From contig OZ244895.1 in the NCBI GenBank assembly GCA_965221555.1, positions 310,001-374,000 on the forward strand: 64,000 bases of DNA, in the 5' to 3' direction. Positions 15,485 to 24,579 of the stretch are shown here, in pieces (position 1 is the stretch's first letter; each line of letters starts with the position of its first letter). The DNA comes from JAJEAD01 sp965221555. Lineage in GTDB: Bacteria; Pseudomonadota; Gammaproteobacteria; HK1. The translations under genes and the position numbers were made by a program. The notes below the pieces were generated by a model. It was not told where the DNA came from, made no database searches, and worked only from the letters and a program-made list of their open reading frames with translations.

Positions 15485-16981
15485 CTACTCGATACCCAGG
15501 GTGTAGACCACGGTATCAGTACCGCCATCCCCCCGGTTGGTCTGGTTGGTGGCCACGCTGATGCTTCCTGGAGGGGACTGGAAGACGATCGTGCCGGAAA
15601 CGCGATGCGGCGGTCCGCCCGAGATGAACACCACGTCGCGGGTCTTCAGTACGGTAGTGCCGGTGGGCAGGTTACCGCTTGCCCTCGAACTGGGATCCGT
15701 CGAGATGCCATCTTCCGACGTGAAACTCATGTCATAGGTTGTCTCCGCCCCCCGGTTCACGATCACGATGCGCTGGTTGTACCGCTCATCGGTAGTCAGG
15801 TACGGAATGTGCACCGCCAAGCCGTCCCGGCCGATTGAGCCATAGGGCACGGTGTACGTCGCCGGGGCGAAATCCGTGTTGACATCGCCGACATAGACGA
15901 GCGTAACCTCGGCCATGTAGTCACCTTCTGTGATCGGCGTCTCATCGGCGGCCCCGCTCACCCTGACGCAGAAATGCCTAGGGGTGACATAGTGGAGATT
16001 CTGTGCGGCGATCTGCGTCGTGCCATCAGTGGGGACAAGGTTGCCAAAGTCGTTCTCGATGTGGTCGCATTCCGAGTCCAAATCGAATCTCGCTCTATCA
16101 ATGAAGGAGAAATCGCCCTTGACGACGACGAAGCTGAGGAGACTCTGTGGGAGGTCGGGACGATTCGGCAGAAGGTTACCCGGAGGATAAGCACGGTAGA
16201 GATCGTTGGCCACGATGGTGTTGCCATCCGGCTTCAGGTGTGGCTCGATCGCAATGGCGATTCTACCGAGCGAAGCCGTCGTTCCACTGTCGTATACCCC
16301 CGGGCCCTCGCTGAACTTCCGATACCCCTCGGCAAGCGACGCCCTGACGGAATTCGGGGTCGAGGTCACGTTGATCGAGAGTTGGGCATCGATCGCGTTC
16401 GCGTAACTCGCCTGATGCGTAGTCGGTGTGCCGCCGACGAGGAAGGGATCCGCCGTCACATCCATCGTGATCGATACGGGAGCATCGGCGGATATGCCCA
16501 CTCCGTCCGGAGTGCTGATGGTGAGCACCGCGTCCGCCGGTAATGCAACGGTGGGGCTCAGCGTGAAGGTCACCGTGCTGTCTCCCGAGATCCCGCCCGC
16601 ACTGTGCGCCGGTTCCGCGCCCACCAATGCCGTACCGTCCGATTTATTGACTTCGAGAATCGGGGTGTTGGTGGCATGGACGAACACGAGGTTCTGGAAA
16701 GAGAACACAACGGTGGCGCTCTTGCCCCGGGAAACCGAAGTGCCCAGCTTGGCCCTGACGAGACCGGCGTCGTTCCCAGTGCCGGTCGCCGTCACCGTGT
16801 AGTAGGTGTCCTCCCCGTGCGTGGTGGAAGCGTTCAAGAGCTCCTTGGCGAAGGTGACCGCGGGCTCGCTCTTGTCCGCAGCGTCTAGGTCGACGATCGC
16901 GTGGGCCGTGCTGGTCGCCAGCAGGGCCAGGGAACCCAGTACGGCCGCACCGGCAACCCGGTAAGTTCTTCTGTCGAGCAT
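15485..16981 (-). CDS. Secreted paralogous protein B (array member 2 of 6), unknown function
   Basis: This 498-residue protein has the signal peptide MLDRRTYRVAGAAVLGSLAL... cut after AHA. It shares with C and D long identical blocks (VGGTPTTHQASYANAIDAQL, STPNSVRASLAEGYRKFSEG) and the C-terminal signature IPYLTTDERYNQRIVIVNRG ... GGPPHRVSG ... TDTVVYTLGIE. The middle (residues about 235-345) differs strongly and contains the conserved Cys pair (SECDHIENDF ... HFCVRVSG). AAGGAGGAGCGACC precedes the ATG. It lies downstream of C with a terminator hairpin between them (17108-17139), so it may rely on read-through or its own promoter. Confidence 0.8.
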   Translation of the reverse strand: MLDRRTYRVAGAAVLGSLALLATSTAHAIVDLDAADKSEPAVTFAKELLNASTTHGEDTYYTVTATGTGNDAGLVRAKLGTSVSRGKSATVVFSFQNLVFVHATNTPILEVNKSDGTALVGAEPAHSAGGISGDSTVTFTLSPTVALPADAVLTISTPDGVGISADAPVSITMDVTADPFLVGGTPTTHQASYANAIDAQLSINVTSTPNSVRASLAEGYRKFSEGPGVYDSGTTASLGRIAIAIEPHLKPDGNTIVANDLYRAYPPGNLLPNRPDLPQSLLSFVVVKGDFSFIDRARFDLDSECDHIENDFGNLVPTDGTTQIAAQNLHYVTPRHFCVRVSGAADETPITEGDYMAEVTLVYVGDVNTDFAPATYTVPYGSIGRDGLAVHIPYLTTDERYNQRIVIVNRGAETTYDMSFTSEDGISTDPSSRASGNLPTGTTVLKTRDVVFISGGPPHRVSGTIVFQSPPGSISVATNQTNRGDGGTDTVVYTLGIE

Positions 16982-17107
16982 TGGTCGCTCCTCCTTGACT
17001 CAAGTCAGCATCGAGACTCGAGAAAGTGGTTTCGATACAGGAAATTGTCCCAGGTTCGAGGCGGCGAGAAGAGCTTGCCGGCCCGGAGCTTGTGGCTTCG
17101 AGTCCCA

Positions 17108-17139
17108 AAAAGAAAAGAAGGGCCGAAACCCTTCTTCTC
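17108..17139 (-). terminator. Terminator hairpin after paralog C
   Basis: This hairpin has the same position and design as the terminators of A, B and E. The stem (17112-17122 with 17129-17139) has one mismatch pair and the loop is slightly changed, so it may be weaker. The remainder of the gap 16982-17180 shows only the B 5'-UTR. Confidence 0.7.
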
Positions 17140-17180
17140 CGAGTCGCGCACCGCCGAAGCAGACTGACTCTATCGGTGCG

Positions 17181-18671
17181 TTACTCGATACCCAGCGTGT
17201 ACATCACGGTGTCGGTGCCGCCATCCTCCCGATTGGTCTGGTTGGTGGCCACGCTGATGCTTCCCGGAGGGGATTGGAAGACGATTGTGCCCGACACGCG
17301 GTGTGGCGGTCCGCCCGCGATGAACACCACGTCGCGGGTCTTCAACACCGTGGTGCCGGATGGCAGGTCACCGCTCGCCCACACCGTGGGATCCGTTGAG
17401 ATGCCATCCTCCGTAGTGAAGCTCATGCTGTAGGTGGACGCCGCCCCGCGGTTCACCATGATGATGCGCTGGTTGTACCGCTCGTCGGTGGTCAGGTACG
17501 GAATGTGCACCGCCAAACCGTCCCGGCCGATGGAGCCATAGGGCACGGTGTACGTCGCCGGGGCGAAATCCGTGTTGACATCGGAGACATAGTCGAGCGT
17601 AACCTCGGCCATGTAGTCACCCTCTGTGATCGGCGTCGCGTCGGAGGCCCCGCTCACCTGGACGCAGAGTCTCTTGCCGAGGACCCAACCAAGATTCTGG
17701 GGCACGAGTTCCATCTTCTCATCACCAGTGATGAGAGAGACGTTGTCGCCGGTACCGCCGATATTGTCGCACTCGGCATCCGCATCGAACATCGCCGAAC
17801 TCATGAAAGAGAAGTCGCCCTTGGCGACCACGAAACTGTTGGCACGTGTAGTGCTGGCGTCAGTACTTGCACTACTGTTCCCCTGAGTGTAGAGAGCGGC
17901 GGCGTCGACGGCGGCGCCATCCGTCTTCAGGTGCGGCTCGACCGAAACCGCGATGGGACCGAGCGTAGCTCTCGTTCCACTGCCGTGCACCCCCGCGCCT
18001 TCGCTGAACTTCCGATATCCCTCGGCAACCGACGCCCTGACGGAATTCGGGGTCGAGGTCACATTGATCGAGAGTTGGGCATCGATCGCGTTCGCGTAGC
18101 TCGCCTGATGCGTCGTGGGAGTGCCGCCGACGAGGAAGGGATCCGCCTCCACATCCATGGTGATCGACACGGGATTGTCGGCGGATATGCCCACCCCGTC
18201 GGTCGGAATGCCGAGTTCGAGCACCGCGTCCGCCGGCAATGCGACGGTGGGGCTCAGCGTAAAGGTTACCGAACTGTCTCCCGAGGTCCCGCCCGCACTG
18301 ACCGTGGGGCTCGCGTTAAACGCAGTTCCTCCCGAGTCCTCGACGGTGAGGCCCGGTGCGGTCGCGGCGGAGAACACCAGGTTCTGGAAGGAGAACACCA
18401 CGGTGGCGGTTTTGCCCCGGGCAACAGATGTGCCCAGCTTGGCCCGGACGAGGCCAGCGTCGTCTCCAGCGCCGGTAGCGTTCACCGTGTAGTAGGTGAC
18501 CTCCTCATGCGTGGTGGTGGCTTTCAAGAGCTCCTTGGCGAAGGTGACTGCGGGCTTGCTCTTGTCCGCAGCGTCGAGGTCGACGATCGCGTGGGCCGTG
18601 CTGGTCGCCAGCAGGACCAGGGAACCCACTATGGCTGCACCAGCAGCCCGATGAGTTTTTTTGCCGAGCAT
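17181..18671 (-). CDS. Secreted paralogous protein C (array member 3 of 6), unknown function
   Basis: This 496-residue protein has the signal peptide MLGKKTHRAAGAAIVGSLVL with cleavage after AHA. The N-terminal beta domain (YYTVNATGAGDDAGLVRAKL) and the C-terminal domain (IPYLTTDERYNQRIIMVNRG ... GGPPHRVSG) are close to B and D. The variable middle is distinct (NSSASTDASTTRANSFVVAK) but keeps the Cys pair (ECDNIGG ... KRLCVQVSG). It starts 75 bp after the stop of D, so C and D probably share a transcript. SD AAGGAGGAG lies before the ATG. Confidence 0.8.
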   Translation of the reverse strand: MLGKKTHRAAGAAIVGSLVLLATSTAHAIVDLDAADKSKPAVTFAKELLKATTTHEEVTYYTVNATGAGDDAGLVRAKLGTSVARGKTATVVFSFQNLVFSAATAPGLTVEDSGGTAFNASPTVSAGGTSGDSSVTFTLSPTVALPADAVLELGIPTDGVGISADNPVSITMDVEADPFLVGGTPTTHQASYANAIDAQLSINVTSTPNSVRASVAEGYRKFSEGAGVHGSGTRATLGPIAVSVEPHLKTDGAAVDAAALYTQGNSSASTDASTTRANSFVVAKGDFSFMSSAMFDADAECDNIGGTGDNVSLITGDEKMELVPQNLGWVLGKRLCVQVSGASDATPITEGDYMAEVTLDYVSDVNTDFAPATYTVPYGSIGRDGLAVHIPYLTTDERYNQRIIMVNRGAASTYSMSFTTEDGISTDPTVWASGDLPSGTTVLKTRDVVFIAGGPPHRVSGTIVFQSPPGSISVATNQTNREDGGTDTVMYTLGIE

Positions 18672-18746
18672 TGGTTGCTCCTCCTTAACTCGAGTCAGAG
18701 TATGTATTCAAAACAGTGTTGCCGAAGCAGCGACGCTCTTGGTGCA

Positions 18747-20252
18747 CTACTCGATACCCAAGGTGTACACCACCGTATCGGTGCCGCCATCCCCCCGATT
18801 GGTCTGGTTGGTGGCCACGCTGATGCTTCCCGGAGGGGACTGGAAACTGATCGTGCCGGAAACGCGGTGCGGCGGTCCGTCCAGGATCGTCACCACGTCT
18901 CGGGTCCTCAACACCGTGGTGCCGGTGGGCAGCGTACCGCTCGACATGGCGCCGGCCTGCGCCGTGATGCCATCCTCCGACTCGAAACTCACGTCGTAGG
19001 TGGACTCCGCCCCACGGTTCACGATCACGATGCGCTGGTTGTACCGCTCGTCGGTAGTCAGGTACGGAATGTGCACCGCCAGGCCGTCCCGGCCGATGGA
19101 GCCGTATGCGACAGTGTACGTGGCCGAGGTGAAATCCGTGTTGACGGCGTCGACATAGTCGAGCGTGACCTCGGCCATGTAGTCACCCTCCGTGATCGGC
19201 GTCGCATCGGCTGCCCCGCTCACCCTCACGCAGAAGTGCTTGGGAGTGACATAGTAGAGATGCTGCGGGGTGACCTGCGTCGTGTCATCAGCGGGGAGAA
19301 GGTTGGCGTAGCGGGCGATGCCGTCATTCTCGATGTTCTTGCAGTCGGAGTCGGAATCGAACATCACTTTGTTTATGAAGGAGAAATCGCCTTTGACGAC
19401 GACGGAACTACGTGAAATATTGCCGCCGCCGGGAAGATTCGCCAAAGCGGTATTCGCAGGAAAGGCTCTGTAGAGATCGCCGGCCACGATGGTGTTGCCA
19501 TCCGACTTCAAGTGCGGCTCGACCGAAATGGCGATTCTGCCGAGCATGGCCCTCGTTCCACTGCCGTGCACCCCCGATCCTTCGCTGAACTTCCGATATC
19601 CCTCGGCAACCGACGCCCTGACGGAATTCGGGGTCGAGGTCACGTTGATCGAGAGCTGGGCATCGATCGCGTTCGCGTAGCTCGCCTGATGTGTCGTCGG
19701 AGTGCCGCCGACGAGGAAGGGATCCGCAGTCACATCCATCGTGACCGATACGGGAGCGTCGGCGGATATGCCCACCCCGTCGGCCGGAATGTCGAGTTCG
19801 AGCACCGCGTCCGCCGGCAATGCTTCGGTGGGGCTCAGCGTGAAGGTCACCGAGCTGTTTCCAGAGGTCCCGCCCGCGCTGACGGTGGGGCTCGCGGCCA
19901 ACGCAGTGCCTGCAGAGTCCTCGACGGTGAGCGCCGGAGCGGTCGCGGCGGTGAACACCAGATTCTGGAAGGTGAACTCCACGGTGGCGGTCTTGCCCCG
20001 GGAAACCGATGTGCCCAGCTTCGCCCGGACGAGGCCGGCATCGTCCCCAGTGCCGGTCGCCGTTACCGTGTAGTAGGTGTCCTCCCCGTGCGTAGTGGGA
20101 GTATGCAAGAGCTCCTTGGCGAAGGTGACCGCGGGCTTGCTCTTGTCCGCAGCGTCGAGGTCGATGATCGCGTGGGCTATGCCGGTCGCCAGCATGGCGA
20201 GGCAACCCAGTACAGCCGCCCCGGCAATTCGATAAGTCTTTCTGCCGAACAT
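18747..20252 (-). CDS. Secreted paralogous protein D (array member 4 of 6), unknown function
   Basis: The protein is 501 residues from ATG 20252 (MFGRKTYRIAGAAVLGCLAM). A frame extension to 20285 is rejected because the GAGGGGCAACC ribosome site and family alignment fix the start at MFGRK. Its SD is weaker than in the other copies (GAGGGG in place of AAGGAGGAG). The signal peptide ends at AHA and the mature chain begins IIDLDAADKSKP. The C-terminal domain is of the family type (IPYLTTDERYNQRIVIVNRG, TLPTGTTVLRTRDVV). The Cys pair is in DCKNIEND / KHFCVRVSG. It is the first gene of the D-C(-B) unit, behind upstream block U. Confidence 0.8.
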   Translation of the reverse strand: MFGRKTYRIAGAAVLGCLAMLATGIAHAIIDLDAADKSKPAVTFAKELLHTPTTHGEDTYYTVTATGTGDDAGLVRAKLGTSVSRGKTATVEFTFQNLVFTAATAPALTVEDSAGTALAASPTVSAGGTSGNSSVTFTLSPTEALPADAVLELDIPADGVGISADAPVSVTMDVTADPFLVGGTPTTHQASYANAIDAQLSINVTSTPNSVRASVAEGYRKFSEGSGVHGSGTRAMLGRIAISVEPHLKSDGNTIVAGDLYRAFPANTALANLPGGGNISRSSVVVKGDFSFINKVMFDSDSDCKNIENDGIARYANLLPADDTTQVTPQHLYYVTPKHFCVRVSGAADATPITEGDYMAEVTLDYVDAVNTDFTSATYTVAYGSIGRDGLAVHIPYLTTDERYNQRIVIVNRGAESTYDVSFESEDGITAQAGAMSSGTLPTGTTVLRTRDVVTILDGPPHRVSGTISFQSPPGSISVATNQTNRGDGGTDTVVYTLGIE

Positions 20253-20302
20253 TGGTTGCCCCTCATTGATGCAAGTCAGAGTCATGTTTCGTGAAAAGAA
20301 TC

Positions 20303-20615
20303 GCTAAATCATCCAGTTGGCTCAGGTTCGAGATCCCCGGCCTGAAGTCACGCGGCTCAAGGTGGATTATCCACGATGCGACGCCAATCGCCAGTCCCGC
20401 TTGGCGTCAATCGTACTCGCCCTCCGGAGCCGGTCCAAGTGCGCTCATTCCCCTGCCTCGAACGTCGCGGCCAAGCCTTGACGCGCAAACAAAGTTGGCA
20501 GTCCACTCCAACCCGCGCGGCAGCAGACTATCCATGGCCCGGCGTACAAGACAAACCCGAATCGCCCCACCTCGCCCCTCATCGCGGAGCACCGCCCCAT
20601 GAACAGCGGGGCGCA
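20303..20615 (-). promoter_or_regulatory. Conserved upstream block U of paralog D
   Basis: This second copy of the block also found upstream of A and F starts with a hairpin-like segment (CAGGTTCGAGATCCCCGG) about 70 bases before the ATG, then GGATTATCCACGATGCGA and other matched stretches. It is probably promoter and 5'-UTR. From 20616 to 20880 I see nothing except diverged sequence and short spurious frames. Confidence 0.5.
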
Positions 20616-20883
20616 AGAGAGATTCCCAGGATTCGCCCTCCAGCGAACCCGCAAGCAGCCTTCAGTTATTCAACGATTCAGACCGCGGCAGCTCATCTGC
20701 CGACACGGAAGACGGTGTCGAACGTGCGTCAGAGCCCGCAATAGTGTCGAAGTACGCCTGAGCGCCCCGACTCGTGAGCTTCCCTGCCCCGTCGAGGTCT
20801 TTGGCGCCCTCAGCTCTCGCGAATCAGTAAAGCATTGCGGCGAGAAGAGGTTGCCGGACCGGGTGTTGCGGTTTCCAGGCCCG

Positions 20884-20915
20884 AAAAGAGAAGAAGGGCC
20901 GAAGCCCTTCTTCTC
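20884..20915 (-). terminator. Rho-independent terminator after paralog E (UUCG loop, compensatory stem change)
   Basis: This is a perfect 12-bp stem 20888-20899 / 20904-20915 with a UUCG loop on the minus strand. Compared with the copies after A and B, both arms have changed together (an A to G in one arm matched by T to C in the other), which supports a selected RNA hairpin. Confidence 0.9.
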
Positions 20916-20956
20916 CGAGTCGCGTGCCGCCGAAGCAGCCTGACTCTATCGGTGCG

Positions 20957-22459
20957 TTACTCGATTCCCAGGGTGTACACCACGGTGTCGGTGCCGCCAT
21001 CCCCCCGATTGGTCTGGTTGGTGGCCACGCTGATGCTTCCCGCGGGGGACTCGAAGACGATCATGCCGGACACGCGGTGTGGCGGTCCGCCCGAGATGAA
21101 CACCACGTCTCGGGTCTTGAACACCGTGGTGCCGGTAGGCAGGACACCGCTCGCCCTCGAACTGGGATCCGCCGAGATGCCATCCTCCGACGTGAAGCTC
21201 ATGTTATAGGTGGACGCCGCCCCGCGGTTCACGATCACGATGCGCTGATTGTACCGCTCGTCGGTAGTCAGGTACGGAATCTGCACCGCCAGCCCGTCCC
21301 GGCTGATGGAGCCGTATGCGGCAGTGAGGGTCGCCGGGGCGAGATCCGTATTGACGGCATCGACATACTTGGGCGAGAACTCGGCTTCGTACTCACTCCT
21401 CATGATCAGCGGCGCATCGTCCGCACCACTCACCCGGACGCAGAAGTGCCTGGGCAGAACCCATCGGAGTTGCTGTGGGGTGATCTGCGTCGTGTCATCG
21501 GCAGGGAGAACGTTCTTGTTGCCGTTGAGGCCGTCGTTCTCGATGTGATTGCAGTCCGAGTCCGAGTCGAACATCGCCTTGTCGATGAAGGAGAAGTCGC
21601 CCTTGATGACGACGGAACTCTCGGGGGGTGTGCTGCCGGGTAGAGTCGCCCCAAAGGCAGAGTCACTCGCAGTAGTGTAGAGGGCAGCGGCGTTGACGGT
21701 AGTGCCATCCGGCTTCAGGTGCGGCTCGACCGAGACGGCGATCCTGCCGAGCGAAGCCCTCCTTCCGCTATCGTACACCCCAGAGCCCGTGAACCTACGA
21801 TACCCCTCGGCAACCGACCCCCTGATGGAATTCGGGGTCGAGGTGAAATTGATTGAGAGTTGGGCATCGATCGCGTTCGCGTAGCTCGCCTCATGCGTGG
21901 TCGGAGTGCCGCCGACGAGGAAGGGATCCGCGGTCACATTCATCGTGACCGACACGGGATCGTTGGCGGATATGCCCACCCCGCCGCTCGGAACGCCGAG
22001 AGTCAGCACCGCGTCCGCCGGCAATGCTTCGGTGGGGCTCAGCTCGAAGGTCACCGAGGTGTCTCCCGAGGCCCCGCCCGCAGTGCGCGCCGGGACCGCG
22101 GCAATTGCCGAACCGTCCGATTTCGTCACGGTGAGAGCCGGGGTGTTGGTGGCATGGATGAACACCAGATTCTGGAAGGTGAACACCACGGTGGCTTCCT
22201 TGCTCCGGGAAACCGATGTGCCCAGCTTGGCCCGAACCAGGCCGGCGTCGTCCCCAGTGCCGGTCGCCGTCACCGTGTAGTAGGGAACTTCCTCGTGCGG
22301 GGTGGAATCCTTCAGGAGTTCCTTGGCGAAGGTGACCGCGGGCTCGCTCTTGTCCGCAGCGTCGAGGTCGACGATCGCGTGGGCCACGCCGGTCGCGAAC
22401 AGGGCGAGGGAACCCACTATGGCCGCACCGGCAACCCGATAAGTTTTTCTGCAGAGCAT
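20957..22459 (-). CDS. Secreted paralogous protein E (array member 5 of 6), unknown function
   Basis: This 500-residue protein has the signal peptide MLCRKTYRVAGAAIVGSLAL with a Cys at position 3 and cleavage after AHA. The N-terminal half shares blocks with F and B (NLVFIHATNTPALTVTKSDG), pointing to recombination among copies. The middle region is variable (ASDSAFGATLPGSTPPESS) with the Cys pair DCNHIEND / RHFCVRVSG. The C-terminus is family-typical (GGPPHRVSG ... TDTVVYTLGIE). SD AAGGAGGAG lies before the ATG. It is second gene of the F-E unit and is followed by a terminator. Confidence 0.8.
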   Translation of the reverse strand: MLCRKTYRVAGAAIVGSLALFATGVAHAIVDLDAADKSEPAVTFAKELLKDSTPHEEVPYYTVTATGTGDDAGLVRAKLGTSVSRSKEATVVFTFQNLVFIHATNTPALTVTKSDGSAIAAVPARTAGGASGDTSVTFELSPTEALPADAVLTLGVPSGGVGISANDPVSVTMNVTADPFLVGGTPTTHEASYANAIDAQLSINFTSTPNSIRGSVAEGYRRFTGSGVYDSGRRASLGRIAVSVEPHLKPDGTTVNAAALYTTASDSAFGATLPGSTPPESSVVIKGDFSFIDKAMFDSDSDCNHIENDGLNGNKNVLPADDTTQITPQQLRWVLPRHFCVRVSGADDAPLIMRSEYEAEFSPKYVDAVNTDLAPATLTAAYGSISRDGLAVQIPYLTTDERYNQRIVIVNRGAASTYNMSFTSEDGISADPSSRASGVLPTGTTVFKTRDVVFISGGPPHRVSGMIVFESPAGSISVATNQTNRGDGGTDTVVYTLGIE

Positions 22460-22523
22460 TGGTTGCTCCTCCTTAACTCAGGTCAGAGTCCTGATTGAAA
22501 AATGATGTTGCCAAGTCGGCCGA

Positions 22524-22554
22524 CAGGCCCAGGCTCGAAAGCAGCCTGGGCCTG
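22524..22554 (-). other. Strong 12-bp hairpin between paralogs F and E (5'-UTR hairpin of E)
   Basis: CAGGCCCAGGCT (22524-22535) pairs perfectly with AGCCTGGGCCTG (22543-22554) across a 7-base loop. It occupies the same position before the start codon as the hairpins in the upstream blocks of A and F, so it is more likely a conserved 5'-UTR structure than a terminator. No T-run follows on the minus strand. Confidence 0.6.
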
Positions 22555-22571
22555 GGGCTCCACCTTGCGGA

Positions 22572-24074
22572 CTACGGGGCTACCAGGGTGTACACCACCG
22601 TGTCGGTACCGCCATCCCTGCGGTTGGTCTGGTTGGTGGCCACACTTACGGTGCCCGTGGTGGCTTCGATCATGATCGTGCCGGAAGCGCGGTGCGGGGG
22701 TCCGCCCTCGACCGTCACCACGTCGCGGGTCCTCAGGACCGTGGTGCCGCTGGGCAGGTCACCGCTCGCCGCGGTACCGGCCGTCGCCGTGATGCCAGCC
22801 TCCGACGTGAACCTCATCCTGTAGGTGGTCGCCGCACCGCGGTTCGCGATCACGATGCGCTGATTGTACCGCTCGTCGGTGGTCAGGTAGGGAATATGCA
22901 CCTCCGTACCGTCCCGGATGATGGAGCCGAGTGCGACAGTGTACGTCGCAGGGGCGAAGTCCGTGTTGACAGCGTCGACATAGTCGAACGTAACCTCGGC
23001 CACGTAGTTACCGGCCAGGATCGGCGCCGCATCGGCTGCCTCACTCACCCGGACGCAGAAAGTATTGTCTGTGACGCGTTTGAGGTTCTGTGCGACGAGC
23101 TGCGTCTTGTCATCGTCAGCGATGACGTTGCGGTTGATAGCGAGGTTTTCGAGGTCGATATGTTCGCAGTCCGACGCGTCATCGAACATCGCCTTGTCGA
23201 TGAAAGAGAAATCGCCCGTGATGACGACGGAGCTGTCGGCAGGTGCGGCGGAGCCGGGCAAACGCGCATCCGCGCCACCCACAGTAAAGAGGGCGGTAGC
23301 TTCTGCGACGGTGCCATCGGGCTCAAGGTGCGGCTCGACCGACCAGCTCAAGTCACCGAACCTGGCCCTCCTTCCGCTATGGAACGTGTTCGAGCCCGTG
23401 AACCTCAGATACCCCTCGTCAACCGACGCCCTGACGGTTCTCGGGGCCGAGGTCACGTTGATCGAGAGTTGGGCGTCGATCGCGTTCGCGTAGCTCGCCT
23501 GATGCGTGGTGGGAGTGCCGCCGACGAGGAAGGGATCCGCCTCCACATCCATCGTGACCGACACGGGATTGTCGGCGGATATGCCCACTCCTTCGGTCGG
23601 AATGCCGAGTTCGAGCACCGCGTCCGCCGGCAATGCCTCGGTGGGACTCAGCGTGAAGGTCACCGAGCTGTCTCCCGAGGCGCCGCCCGCACTGTGCGCC
23701 GGGACCGCGGCAATTGCCGAACCGTCCGATTTCGTCACGGTGAGAGCCGGGGTGTTGGTGGCATGGATGAACACCAGGTTCTGGAAGGAGAACACCACGG
23801 TGGCGGTCTTGCCCCGGGCAACCGATGTGCCCAGCTTGGCCCGAACCAGGCCGGCGTCGCCGTCGCCCGGGGAGCCGGTCGCCGTCACCGTGTAGTAGGC
23901 GACCTCCCCGTGCGTGGTGGAAGCCTTCAACAGCTCCTTGGCAAAGGTGACCGCGGGCTCGCTCTTGTCCGCCGCGTCGAGGTCGACGATCGCGTGGGCC
24001 GTGCTGGTCGCCAGCAGGGCCAGGGAACCCACTATGGCCGCACCGGCAACCCGGAAAGTTTTTCTGCCGAGCAT
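22572..24074 (-). CDS. Secreted paralogous protein F (array member 6 of 6), unknown function
   Basis: This 500-residue protein has the signal peptide MLGRKTFRVAGAAIVGSLAL with cleavage after AHA. The beta-rich N-terminal domain is close to C and E. The middle region is highly diverged (VDEGYLRFTGSNTFHSGRRA), with the Cys pair DCEHIDLEN / NTFCVRVSEA. The C-terminal domain resembles A more than B to E (VVTVEGGPPHRASGTIMIE, ending VVYTLVAP). SD AAGGAGGAG lies before the ATG. It is the first gene of the array in the direction of transcription and sits behind upstream block U, about 500 bp from the end of gspD. Confidence 0.8.
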   Translation of the reverse strand: MLGRKTFRVAGAAIVGSLALLATSTAHAIVDLDAADKSEPAVTFAKELLKASTTHGEVAYYTVTATGSPGDGDAGLVRAKLGTSVARGKTATVVFSFQNLVFIHATNTPALTVTKSDGSAIAAVPAHSAGGASGDSSVTFTLSPTEALPADAVLELGIPTEGVGISADNPVSVTMDVEADPFLVGGTPTTHQASYANAIDAQLSINVTSAPRTVRASVDEGYLRFTGSNTFHSGRRARFGDLSWSVEPHLEPDGTVAEATALFTVGGADARLPGSAAPADSSVVITGDFSFIDKAMFDDASDCEHIDLENLAINRNVIADDDKTQLVAQNLKRVTDNTFCVRVSEAADAAPILAGNYVAEVTFDYVDAVNTDFAPATYTVALGSIIRDGTEVHIPYLTTDERYNQRIVIANRGAATTYRMRFTSEAGITATAGTAASGDLPSGTTVLRTRDVVTVEGGPPHRASGTIMIEATTGTVSVATNQTNRRDGGTDTVVYTLVAP

Positions 24075-24133
24075 TGGTTGCTCCTCCTTAACCGAAGACA
24101 GAAATCGAAGTCAGAGTCCTGACTGAGAAATCA

Positions 24134-24400
24134 TATTGCCGGATCAGCCCGCCCGCCCGGGTTCGTAAAGCCCCGGGTCATACGGCCAAGACGGTCCATC
24201 CACAGCGCGACACCCAGGGCAAGCCCTGTTTGCCGCCTGTCGGACCTGCCTCCCGGCGTTCGTCCAATTTATTGATTTCCTTGGCTTTTTCGTTGCGACC
24301 GGACCACTATGCGCCCAAGTGGACACTCCACTCCGCCCGCGCGACGAGAGTCTATCCCCGACCCGGCGTACAAGACAACCCCGCGACGTGAGGGGTTGTC
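24134..24400 (-). promoter_or_regulatory. Conserved upstream block U of paralog F
   Basis: Third copy of the upstream block. A hairpin (CCCGGGTT / AAGCCCCGGG, around 24157-24176) lies about 80 bases before the ATG, followed by a GATTTCCTTGGCTTTTTCG-like segment and a GGCGTACAAGACAACCCCG-like segment shared with the A and D copies. The rest of the gap (24401-24579) holds nothing recognisable. Confidence 0.5.
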
Positions 24401-24579
24401 CCGCGCCCGGTGCGCCGCTTGCCGGCGTCTCGCGGCGGGTTGCGCCCGCGCGGGCGGGCCGGACCATTCGCCCCGCGGACACCGCCGTATCGCGCCCCGC
24501 CCCGCCTTGCGCAATGCCCGTCGGGCGGGATCGGAGCGCGCGCCCGGGCGATGGATGGGGGCGCCGGCGCGCGCTCGAA

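Noticed and set aside
10697..24122. Long plus-strand ORFs opposite the six paralogs
   Set aside because: They are shadows of GC-rich minus-strand genes and lack ribosome sites.
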